This document shows, in pieces, positions 1 to 5,954 of a stretch of 6,439 nt of DNA. Made by a program: the position numbers and the translations under genes. Numbering within the stretch: position 1 is the stretch's first letter; the number at the start of each line of letters is the position of its first letter. Origin of the DNA: Blastocatellia bacterium (lineage in GTDB: Bacteria > Acidobacteriota > Blastocatellia > Pyrinomonadales > Pyrinomonadaceae); NCBI GenBank assembly GCA_003175865.1, contig PSRF01000426.1, forward strand, positions 1-6,439, written 5' to 3'. The notes below the pieces were generated by a model that worked only from the letters and a program-made list of their open reading frames with translations, made no database searches and was not told the DNA's origin.

Positions 1-3000
1 CGCACGGCAAACGGTTCACCACTCATTTGTGTGTAGATGGTATTAATGGTCCAACCGCCTAGAATTTGGTTTACAACTCCTGACGCTCCATTCAAGAAGC
101 GCTGGCCACGACCTACTGGCACTTCCCAAACTGAAGCCGCCGTGAAGACGTGTGTGCGATCGAAATCAGACCGCGCACGCTCTTCGCGGAAGTTGCGGAT
201 GTCTGTCGGTGTTCGTGAGTTTGTAGTCGAAAGGCCGCCACCGGATGACGCACCAACCGGATCGACCGATTGATTGTCAATCGACTTTCCATAAGTGTAG
301 GCCATGCTCAACCCAAGGCCGCTGCTGAAGCGTCTACGTAAAGTGAACTGCGCGGCGTGGTAGTTTGAATCACCGCTGTTATCCAGGTAGGTGATCAAAG
401 CGAACTGTTGATTGGGTCTCAACTTCAGACCTAGCGTGTTGTCTTCAATGCGTCTCGCAAAGCTGCCGGCCCCGTTGATATCCAACTCCGACGTTGTAGT
501 TGAGGAGTTTAGGAAGCTTGCAGCTGCGGTTGCGCTAAGACCACCCTGAGTTTGTAGTTGACCCAGGAGTGGCGGAGTTAGGCCTGTCACACCTGCAGGA
601 CAACCTGTTCCCGAAGGCGTACAACCCTTCGCTCGGTTCTGTTGCATGATCAGGAACGAAGGAATAATTGAATCTGGATTTACCTGATTAATGTCGTAAG
701 CCATGAAGAGGTGTTCGCCACGGCGACCGATGTATGCGGCCTGCATTACCAGACCCCATGGCAGCTCACGTTGCCAACTGGCGTTCCACTCATGAACGGT
801 TGGTAATTGCATCTTCGGAGCGAAGACGGTGATCGGTGGTGAGTTCGTTCTTAACTGTTGAGGTGGGGTGATCAGACTCAACGGCCTCACTGACGGCGGC
901 GGAAGCTGTGTTGGAAAACCACCAGCGACAGTCTTATTGATATCCGGTGAATTTACACAACCGGCAGTGATCGAAGAGAACGAAGAGGTTGTGGTCGAGT
1001 ATGACGTCGTGCAGCTTTGTACCAGTCCGGGTATGCGACCAGCTGCTGCTGTAACCTGGAACGAAGAGATCGTATCGAACGCGATCCCGTACCCAAGTCG
1101 AATAACGCTCTTGTTGCTTCCACCGAAGAAACTATTGAGCAATCCCGACTTGAACTCCGGACTGTATGCCAGACCGAATCGCGGACCGATGGCCCAGTTA
1201 AAGTCTCCCTCGTACCAGTGTTTCGCCGGCACGAAACTGACTGCGCCCGGTTGGTTAACCACCGGATTAGCCGGCAATGGAGTTCCGGCGATCGGCGAAG
1301 CAGCCACATAGACGTTCGCCTGCGGTGAGGTGTTGGCTGGTGGATTAACTTCCCATCGCGCTCCATAGTTTATGGTGAGGTTAGGTTTGACCTTCCATTC
1401 ATCCTGGAAGAAGAAGTTGTACTGATCGAGATTATGCTTTTCTGCGTAGAGAGTGACTTTATCGCCGATCTTAAACGGCAGGAACGCGTTATCAGTCAAG
1501 TTTGAGATAAACACCTGAGTCATTGACGCCGGCAGTCCGTAGAGGTTGTTTATCATATTGCCGAGAAGCGTCTGATCAGTGGAATTGATGTTTAACGGTG
1601 CAGTAAAACCTGAGTTACCGGTGGTTCCGAGGAACGGGGGTCGAGTGGTCTGCGAGAACGTAACTGATGGTGTTACGTTGATGCCGCCCGGTTGACCACG
1701 TTGATCGACATGGCGGTAGAACCTGAAATTGAGTCCGCCGCGGAACACGTGTGCACCGTGAACCCAGCTTAGGTTATCGAGAACTTGTGGTGTTGTAACC
1801 CAACGCGCAGTACGCGGAGTGTTGATGTATGGTTCGCTGAGGTTGTTGAAGTCGTATGGTGGAACGTCCGGCCAGGCAGGATTGGCTTCACCCTGCGTGA
1901 ATAGAAATCCGAATCGTCCATATCCTACGGTCAACTCGTTCACGACACGTGGATTAATAACTCGCCGATAACCGAGCGCGAGATTCGAGGTGCGTCTGAA
2001 CACTTCACCCAGTGCTGGATTGTTTGGATAGACTTGTGGCCGACCGTTAAGCGGGTCGCCTTTCAACGTGTTGTAGTCGGACCACAGGTAGCGCCCGAAG
2101 ATACTGTTGTTCTGGTTGAAGTTGTGATCGATGCGCACATTGAATGATGGTCCGCGAATCGCGGTCGGTGGGTTCCAGGCATAGGTTGCAGTATTCAATC
2201 CATCGCCCGCTGCCGCAAAATTGTTCGGCGAAGGGTACGCCGTCAATAGCGATGCAACTGTCGTGTCGAGTGGTCTGCCTTGGGTGTTGTTTGTCCCAGC
2301 TTTGATGTCGTAGGTCCGCACGCATCGAAGGGAAGTCGGTGTTGCGCACAAGGGGACTAAGAGAGCGCCCGTACTCGGGTTAACCAGGAGTGTCGAGTTT
2401 CGAGTGATAGTGGATCCGCCGATGATCAGTGGATTTGCTGGATCCGGCACGAAGTAACGGAAGATACCGTTGCGCGCTTCATTAGTGTAAACAGTTGGAA
2501 ATCCAAATGTCTGATCGATTGGCTGAGTGAAATCAACTCGGTTGTATTGGTAGCTTCCAAAGAAGAACGTTTTGTCTTTCTTAATTGGACCACCCATTTC
2601 AAATCCGAACTGGCCCATGCGAATCATCGGCTTCGGTGCTTTCTGAGCATTGGCGTACCACTCGTTAGAGTTCAAAGCTTCATTTCGCAGAAAGTAAAAT
2701 CCTGTTCCATGAAACTCGCTGGTGCCGCTGCGTGTCGCAATCGATATTGACGCACCACTATTGCGACCTTCTTCGGCCGTCGCATTGTTGGTGGTGACTT
2801 TGAATTCCTGAACGTTATCAGGATTGATGCGATAGAGATTCGATACAGGATTTGGAACGCTGGATTCATTTGCTTCAATGCCATCGATCGTCACGTTGTA
2901 CGCGCGATCGCGAGAGCCATTTACGTGAACGCCAGAACCAGCGCCGCCGAATGAACGCTGAACTACACCTGGTTCCAGTAACAGCAACGTCAATGGATTA

Positions 3001-3449
3001 CGGCCGTTCAGTGGAAGTGTTTCGATTGCTTTCTGTTCCACGACGTTACCGATCGTAGCGTTCGCAGTTTGCAGTTGTTCCATGCCGCCCTGCACAGTTA
3101 CTACTTCATTTACCTGGCCTACTTCCATAACGATGTCGATCGTCAGTGGTGTATTGACCTCGAGGGGATTTCCCGTTTTCTGAAATTTCTTAAATCCATT
3201 CTGCTCAACCGTAACGGTGTAGTTTCCTACAGGCAGTGACTCGAACGCGTAGACCCCAGCTTCTGTAGTGGTCTGTGTTTGCGAGACATTTGTTGCTTCG
3301 TTGGTAACGGTCACAGTAGCGCCAGCAACTGAAGCTTGTTTGGAATCGGTGACACGTCCTGTGATGCGCGATGTGCTGGTTTGAGCAACTGCCGTGATGG
3401 TGGTAATTGTCAACGCGAGAGCAATTACCAAAGACTTAAACATGTACAT
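1..3449 (-). CDS. Oar-like TonB-dependent outer-membrane receptor with carboxypeptidase-regulatory-like N-terminal domain (3' end beyond the window)
   Basis: Minus-strand frame translated through 1149 codons with no stop; the C-terminus lies beyond the left edge. Residues 1-22 are a signal peptide (MYMFKSLVIALALT..., probable cleavage TAVA|QT). Residues about 28-125 form a carboxypeptidase-regulatory-like/CNA-B-type beta-sandwich (ITGRVTDSKQASVAGATVTV, then LPVGNYTVTVEQNGFKKF). The plug follows from about 135 with LPLNGR (145-150), VNGSRDRAYNVTIDG (176-190), DNVQEFKV (211-218) and SGTSEFHGTGFYFLRNEALN (241-260). The barrel shows family motifs such as GGPIKKDKTFFFGSYQYNR and FFFQDEWKVKPNLTINYGARW. 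The window ends near GGWTINTIYTQMSGEPFAV, a strand usually some 150-250 residues before the C-terminus. Family role: TonB-driven uptake across the outer membrane; the substrate cannot be read from sequence. ATG 3449 is preferred over ATG 3443 because GGAGG ends 6 nt upstream of it. All six cysteines fall in three close pairs (368/376, 813/831, 943/950). Confidence 0.95.
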   Translation of the reverse strand, partial: MYMFKSLVIALALTITTITAVAQTSTSRITGRVTDSKQASVAGATVTVTNEATNVSQTQTTTEAGVYAFESLPVGNYTVTVEQNGFKKFQKTGNPLEVNTPLTIDIVMEVGQVNEVVTVQGGMEQLQTANATIGNVVEQKAIETLPLNGRNPLTLLLLEPGVVQRSFGGAGSGVHVNGSRDRAYNVTIDGIEANESSVPNPVSNLYRINPDNVQEFKVTTNNATAEEGRNSGASISIATRSGTSEFHGTGFYFLRNEALNSNEWYANAQKAPKPMIRMGQFGFEMGGPIKKDKTFFFGSYQYNRVDFTQPIDQTFGFPTVYTNEARNGIFRYFVPDPANPLIIGGSTITRNSTLLVNPSTGALLVPLCATPTSLRCVRTYDIKAGTNNTQGRPLDTTVASLLTAYPSPNNFAAAGDGLNTATYAWNPPTAIRGPSFNVRIDHNFNQNNSIFGRYLWSDYNTLKGDPLNGRPQVYPNNPALGEVFRRTSNLALGYRRVINPRVVNELTVGYGRFGFLFTQGEANPAWPDVPPYDFNNLSEPYINTPRTARWVTTPQVLDNLSWVHGAHVFRGGLNFRFYRHVDQRGQPGGINVTPSVTFSQTTRPPFLGTTGNSGFTAPLNINSTDQTLLGNMINNLYGLPASMTQVFISNLTDNAFLPFKIGDKVTLYAEKHNLDQYNFFFQDEWKVKPNLTINYGARWEVNPPANTSPQANVYVAASPIAGTPLPANPVVNQPGAVSFVPAKHWYEGDFNWAIGPRFGLAYSPEFKSGLLNSFFGGSNKSVIRLGYGIAFDTISSFQVTAAAGRIPGLVQSCTTSYSTTTSSFSSITAGCVNSPDINKTVAGGFPTQLPPPSVRPLSLITPPQQLRTNSPPITVFAPKMQLPTVHEWNASWQRELPWGLVMQAAYIGRRGEHLFMAYDINQVNPDSIIPSFLIMQQNRAKGCTPSGTGCPAGVTGLTPPLLGQLQTQGGLSATAAASFLNSSTTTSELDINGAGSFARRIEDNTLGLKLRPNQQFALITYLDNSGDSNYHAAQFTLRRRFSSGLGLSMAYTYGKSIDNQSVDPVGASSGGGLSTTNSRTPTDIRNFREERARSDFDRTHVFTAASVWEVPVGRGQRFLNGASGVVNQILGGWTINTIYTQMSGEPFAV

Positions 3450-3455
3450 CCTAGG

Positions 3456-3460
3456 CCTCC
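3456..3460 (-). promoter_or_regulatory. Ribosome binding site GGAGG of the first receptor
   Basis: GGAGG on the minus strand lies 6 nt upstream of ATG 3449 and 12 nt upstream of the in-frame ATG 3443. The spacing favours 3449 as the start, adding two residues (MY) to the signal peptide. Confidence 0.75.
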
Positions 3461-3479
3461 TGATGTACTCGTCGAGGTT

Positions 3480-3493
3480 CTGCTTGATAGCAG
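3480..3493 (-). other. Small hairpin in the first receptor's leader
   Basis: In the minus-strand transcript, CTGCT and AGCAG form a perfect 5-bp stem around a 4-nt loop (ATCA). It ends about 20 nt upstream of the GGAGG site. No U-run follows, so it is not a terminator. It may be an incidental or mRNA-stabilising structure. Confidence 0.35.
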
Positions 3494-3543
3494 GACGCGC
3501 GAGAGACAAGTTGATGGGTGTTTGAGTTGACGTTCGCTCGAGA

Positions 3544-3566
3544 GAGCCTTGCGTGGCTCAGTCACG
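3544..3566 (-). promoter_or_regulatory. Two mutually exclusive short hairpins in the first receptor's leader
   Basis: In the minus-strand transcript, CGTG (3566-3563) can pair with CACG (3555-3552) over a 7-nt loop. Alternatively GAGCC (3559-3555) pairs with GGCTC (3548-3544) over a 6-nt loop. The two share bases at 3552-3559, so only one can form at a time, the arrangement expected of a simple RNA switch. The stems are only 4 and 5 bp, and I recognise no known riboswitch class. Confidence 0.25.
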
Positions 3567-3596
3567 AAACGGCGATGCACTGAATTGTTCAGAGGC

Positions 3597-3624
3597 AGTA
3601 TAGCCGCCGTTGCTCTTTGGTCAA
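3597..3624 (-). promoter_or_regulatory. Sigma70-type promoter of the first receptor
   Basis: On the minus strand the -35 box TTGACC (3624-3619) is separated by 16 nt from the -10 box TATACT (3602-3597). Each matches the consensus at five of six positions. Transcription would start near 3590, giving a leader of about 140 nt before ATG 3449. It is the best promoter match I found in the window and points toward the receptor. Confidence 0.7.
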
Positions 3625-3741
3625 GTCGTTTTTTGAATGACACGCTTTTGCTGATACTCAAGTCGCAATGAAGAACTTTTGCATGGAACGAAGCAGAAGT
3701 TAGTTATGGCCAACTCAAAACTACAGATTTTCTGCATCACG

Positions 3742-3762
3742 AAAACTTATCAAAATGATAAG
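3742..3762 (-). terminator. AT-rich inverted repeat with T-run, terminator-like (or an operator)
   Basis: CTTATCA and TGATAAG form a perfect 7-bp stem with a 3-nt loop (3746-3762). On the minus strand the stem is followed at once by TTTT (3745-3742). It begins 15 nt past the stop of the coding-like stretch at 3778-4023 and lies upstream of the receptor's promoter, where a terminator would be expected. The stem is AT-rich and weak and the U-run short. As a 17-base palindrome in a divergent intergenic region it could instead bind a dimeric regulator. Confidence 0.4.
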
Positions 3763-3777
3763 AATCTTTAGCTACCA

Positions 3778-4023
3778 TTATCCCGCCGGTAAATCTATAA
3801 TTCGGTCTCCGATAGCGAAATCTATTTGACATCGGTCACGCACCAACACCTTTTCAAGGACAACCAGGTCAGTCATTCGTGGATTAGTTTCAGCCCGGTT
3901 GGATTTTAGCGGCTGCAAAAGGGTAACGAGATTCACGCTTGCCCCAATAATTTCGCGAGCTATTTTTCTGCCGAGCAAACTCAACGACAGTGTGTCGCGA
4001 ATAATGCTCGATAAATTCGATTC
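3778..4023 (-). pseudogene. Coding-like open stretch, possible 3' remnant of a gene or small hypothetical gene
   Basis: A minus-strand frame is open for about 81 codons from just after a TGA (4026-4024) to TAA (3780-3778). Its translation looks like ordinary protein, with segments such as LGRKIAREIIGASVNLVTLL, TDLVVLEKVLVRDRC and IDFAIGDRIIDLPAG. About a third of its codons begin with G, as in genuine coding sequence. No annotated gene lies opposite, so it is not a simple shadow. There is no good start: TTG 3984 (68 codons) and ATG 3876 are the first plausible ones and neither has a ribosome binding site. A terminator-like repeat follows the stop. I recognise no family. It may be the C-terminal remnant of a gene lost by rearrangement, a small real gene, or a chance open frame. 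Confidence 0.35.
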
Positions 4024-4072
4024 TCAGGAAAGTTGAGCTTTTAGAACGGGAGCATTGGATACGAACAATCCG

Positions 4073-5707
4073 ATGAAACTCTTTGGTCGTCTGTTGCTGT
4101 TGGCGGGGCTTATTGCCGTACCAACAGTTATTGTGCATTCCGTGCACTCGCGGACGACGAGGAGTGCACCTCTTTATGATTTGGTAATTACGAACGCGCG
4201 TATCGTCGACGGCAGCGGCAATCCATGGTTCCGTGGAGATGTTGCCGTAAAGGATGGTCGGATAGTTCGCATTGGGAGAGTAGTTTCTTCCGAAGCACGT
4301 CAAGCGATTGACGCAACGAATCAAATACTTGCTCCTGGATTTATCGACGTCCATACCCACGTCGAGTCCATCTACAGCCTTCCGACTGCTGAAAATTTCA
4401 TTCGCATGGGCGTGACTTCATTAGTCACCGGGAACTGTGGCACATCAGCAATTGATGTACGTGAGTTCTTCGGGCGGATGAAGGACAAGCCAATCGCAGT
4501 CAATCTCGCAACATTGATCGCACATGGATCAGTACGCCGAAAAGTAATCGGTCTCGATGATCGTGCACCAACTACTGATGAACTGAAGCAAATGGAAGCG
4601 ATCGTCGAACAAGCGATGAAGGACGGCGCTGTTGGTTTATCAACCGGTCTAATTTACGTTCCCGGAACTTACGCAAAAACAGACGAGATCGTTGCATTAG
4701 CGAAAGTGGCAGCACGCTACGGTGGTTTGTATGCGACTCACATGCGCAACGAAGGCGATAAGGTCGCAGATGCCATTCGCGAAAGTATTCAGATTGGCGA
4801 GCAAGCGGGCCTGCCTGTTGAGATCTCGCACTTCAAAATCAGCAACAAGAAACTTTGGGGACAGAGTCCAATGACGTTGCGACTCGTTCGCGATGCGCGT
4901 GCACGCGGGCTGGTGGTGACGGTCGATCAATATGCTTACACGGCGAGTTCGACTTCATTGGATTCGCGTCTTCCTTCGTGGTTGTTAGCGGGCGGTCACG
5001 AGGAGGCGAAGAAGCGTCTTGCCGACAAATCAACGCATCAGCGAGTGATCGACGATATGAAAGAAGCGCTGAAGCGTAGTGGTTTTAAAGACTACGACTT
5101 TGCGGTTGTCGCTTCTTACGCTCCGGACAAGTCTTTTAACGGGAAATCGATCGCCGAAATTACAAAGCTCGTTCGGAAGAAGAATGATGTGACGAGTCAG
5201 ATCGAACGGATGCTAGATATGTATGTCGCCGGTGGAGCAGGCATGATCTACCACGGTATGGGCGAGGACGACGTGAAGCGGATCATGCAAGAGCCATTCA
5301 CAATGATCGCATCTGACAGCGGCGTTCATCAGAAGGATGACAGCGTACCGCATCCACGTGGCTACGGTAACAACGCGCGCGTGCTTGGACATTACGTTCG
5401 CGAGTTGAAACTGATTGGCCTAGAAGATGCAATCAGAAAAATGACGTCCCTACCCGCGCAGACATTTGGGTTTCGAGATCGCGGGTTGATACGGGAAGGT
5501 TTCGCCGCTGACTTAGTAATTTTTGATGAGAACACGATCATTGATCGGGCGACATACACTGATCCAAACCAATTTCCCGCAGGAATTAGCTATGTTCTCG
5601 TTAATGGAGAAGTCGTCCTGGACGGCAATCAAATGACGGCTGCTCGTCCGGGAATTGCATTGCATGGATCAGGATTCTTTTCTCCCGATGCAAGTGCTCG
5701 AAATTAG
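4073..5707 (+). CDS. Exported D-aminoacylase (N-acyl-D-amino-acid deacylase), amidohydrolase superfamily
   Basis: Hydrolyses N-acyl-D-amino acids to a D-amino acid plus a carboxylate (family knowledge, COG3653 / EC 3.5.1.81 type). Numbered from ATG 4073 (544 aa), residues 1-26 look like a signal peptide or N-terminal anchor (MKLFGRLLLLAGLIAVPTVI); no lipobox cysteine is present. The enzyme begins at DLVITNARIVDGSGNPWFRG. Metal ligands expected for D-aminoacylase are all visible: HTH (His94, His96) in APGFIDVHTH, Cys122 in VTGNCGTSA, His223 in YATHMRNE, His253 in EISHFK, and the catalytic Asp415 in MIASDSGVH. The C-terminal part (about 470-525: GLIREGFAADLVIFDENTI, YVLVNGEVV) completes the small beta-sandwich typical of the superfamily. 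A TTG at 4055 in frame would add six residues; ATG 4073 gives the cleaner signal peptide. GGGAG at 4048-4052 is too near the TTG (2 nt) and far from the ATG (20 nt). Exact substrate is uncertain, since relatives include other amidases and dipeptidases. Confidence 0.93.
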   Translation: MKLFGRLLLLAGLIAVPTVIVHSVHSRTTRSAPLYDLVITNARIVDGSGNPWFRGDVAVKDGRIVRIGRVVSSEARQAIDATNQILAPGFIDVHTHVESIYSLPTAENFIRMGVTSLVTGNCGTSAIDVREFFGRMKDKPIAVNLATLIAHGSVRRKVIGLDDRAPTTDELKQMEAIVEQAMKDGAVGLSTGLIYVPGTYAKTDEIVALAKVAARYGGLYATHMRNEGDKVADAIRESIQIGEQAGLPVEISHFKISNKKLWGQSPMTLRLVRDARARGLVVTVDQYAYTASSTSLDSRLPSWLLAGGHEEAKKRLADKSTHQRVIDDMKEALKRSGFKDYDFAVVASYAPDKSFNGKSIAEITKLVRKKNDVTSQIERMLDMYVAGGAGMIYHGMGEDDVKRIMQEPFTMIASDSGVHQKDDSVPHPRGYGNNARVLGHYVRELKLIGLEDAIRKMTSLPAQTFGFRDRGLIREGFAADLVIFDENTIIDRATYTDPNQFPAGISYVLVNGEVVLDGNQMTAARPGIALHGSGFFSPDASARN

Positions 5708-5718
5708 TTTGGATCTTT

Positions 5719-5764
5719 TCCAGAATTTTGGATTTTTCTGTAGCTGCTCTACCCACAATTTTTT
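5719..5764 (+). terminator. Weak terminator-like hairpins after the deacylase
   Basis: Two short stems follow the stop codon. TCCA/TGGA (5719-5722 with 5729-5732, 6-nt loop) is followed at once by TTTTT (5733-5737). GTAG/CTAC (5740-5743 with 5749-5752, 5-nt loop) is followed six bases later by TTTTTT (5759-5764). Both stems are only 4 bp, so intrinsic termination would be inefficient. Their position before the next promoter is what suggests the role. Confidence 0.3.
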
Positions 5765-5776
5765 CGAAAGCGGTTC

Positions 5777-5805
5777 TTGTTTGACACGAATATCGGGTGT
5801 ATAAG
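5777..5805 (+). promoter_or_regulatory. Likely promoter of the second receptor
   Basis: A -10 box TATAAG (5800-5805, five of six) lies 17 nt from TTGTTT (5777-5782). A perfect -35 hexamer TTGACA overlaps it at 5781-5786 but would leave only a 13-nt spacer. Either way a start near 5812 is implied, with a leader of about 143 nt before ATG 5955. The spacing ambiguity lowers confidence in the exact -35 box, less so in the presence of a promoter. Confidence 0.5.
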
Positions 5806-5877
5806 AATTGAGCATTAGCCCAAACGCGGCTCCTTCTTATCCACCAATACTATTGTCAAACACACAAGTGGTTAACA

Positions 5878-5919
5878 ATGTTCCCCGCCTTCAGATCTTG
5901 TCTGAAGGCACTGGCGTAG
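5878..5919 (+). other. Possible 13-codon upstream ORF (leader peptide) before the second receptor
   Basis: ATG 5878 opens a 13-codon frame, MFPAFRSCLKALA, ending at TAG 5917-5919, 35 nt before the receptor start. AAGTGG (5866-5871) six bases upstream is a poor ribosome binding site. The reading frame spans the whole 9-bp hairpin at 5887-5909, so ribosomes on it would open that stem. A reading frame this short can easily arise by chance. Confidence 0.2.
5887..5909 (+). promoter_or_regulatory. Strong 9-bp hairpin in the second receptor's leader
   Basis: GCCTTCAGA (5887-5895) pairs perfectly with TCTGAAGGC (5901-5909) around the loop TCTTG. It is the strongest short hairpin I noticed in the window. 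No T-run follows (ACTGGCG comes next), so it is not an intrinsic terminator. It lies inside the predicted 5' leader, about 32 nt upstream of the GAGG site. It could stabilise the mRNA or take part in leader-based control. Confidence 0.55.
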
Positions 5920-5954
5920 AAGCCATCCACTCAACTATGAAGAGGATTATTCCA

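Larger units (their letters stand above)
3450..4072. other. Long divergent intergenic region between the first receptor and the deacylase
   Basis: These roughly 620 bases separate two divergently transcribed genes. In order they hold the receptor's ribosome binding site, structured leader and promoter (to 3624), an AT-rich stretch (about 3660-3780) with a terminator-like inverted repeat, and a minus-strand coding-like stretch (3778-4023). The last 50 bases lead into the deacylase. I could not find a convincing plus-strand promoter for the deacylase: TTGACA at 3826-3831 lacks a -10 box at proper distance, and AATAAT at 4000-4005 lacks a -35 box. Confidence 0.6.

Noticed and set aside
868..1366. 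Overlapping open frames on both strands (plus 868-1311 and 1017-1328, minus 953-1366)
   Set aside because: They lie wholly inside the continuous receptor frame on the minus strand, whose translation matches the family motifs throughout. No ribosome binding sites or recognisable domains support them.
2908..2915. GCGATCGC octamer resembling the HIP1 repeat of cyanobacteria
   Set aside because: I noticed it only here, inside the receptor coding frame; it is not iterated, so it says nothing about a cyanobacterial origin.
3336..3661. Short frames on either strand around the receptor start (plus 3336-3530, minus 3425-3661)
   Set aside because: They overlap the receptor's signal peptide, leader and promoter and show no homology-like motifs.
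3826..3831. Perfect TTGACA as a plus-strand -35 box for the deacylase
   Set aside because: No TATAAT-like hexamer occurs 15-19 nt downstream, it lies 240 bases from the gene, and it falls inside the coding-like minus-strand stretch.
3890..4360. 156-codon minus-strand frame overlapping the deacylase start
   Set aside because: Most of it is antisense to the well-supported deacylase, its composition (Arg/Asn/Ser-rich) is unlike a folded protein, and its 3' part conflicts with the better coding-like frame at 3778-4023.
5887..5909. The 9-bp hairpin as an intrinsic terminator of the deacylase transcript
   Set aside because: No T-run follows the stem, and it lies downstream of the likely promoter of the second receptor.
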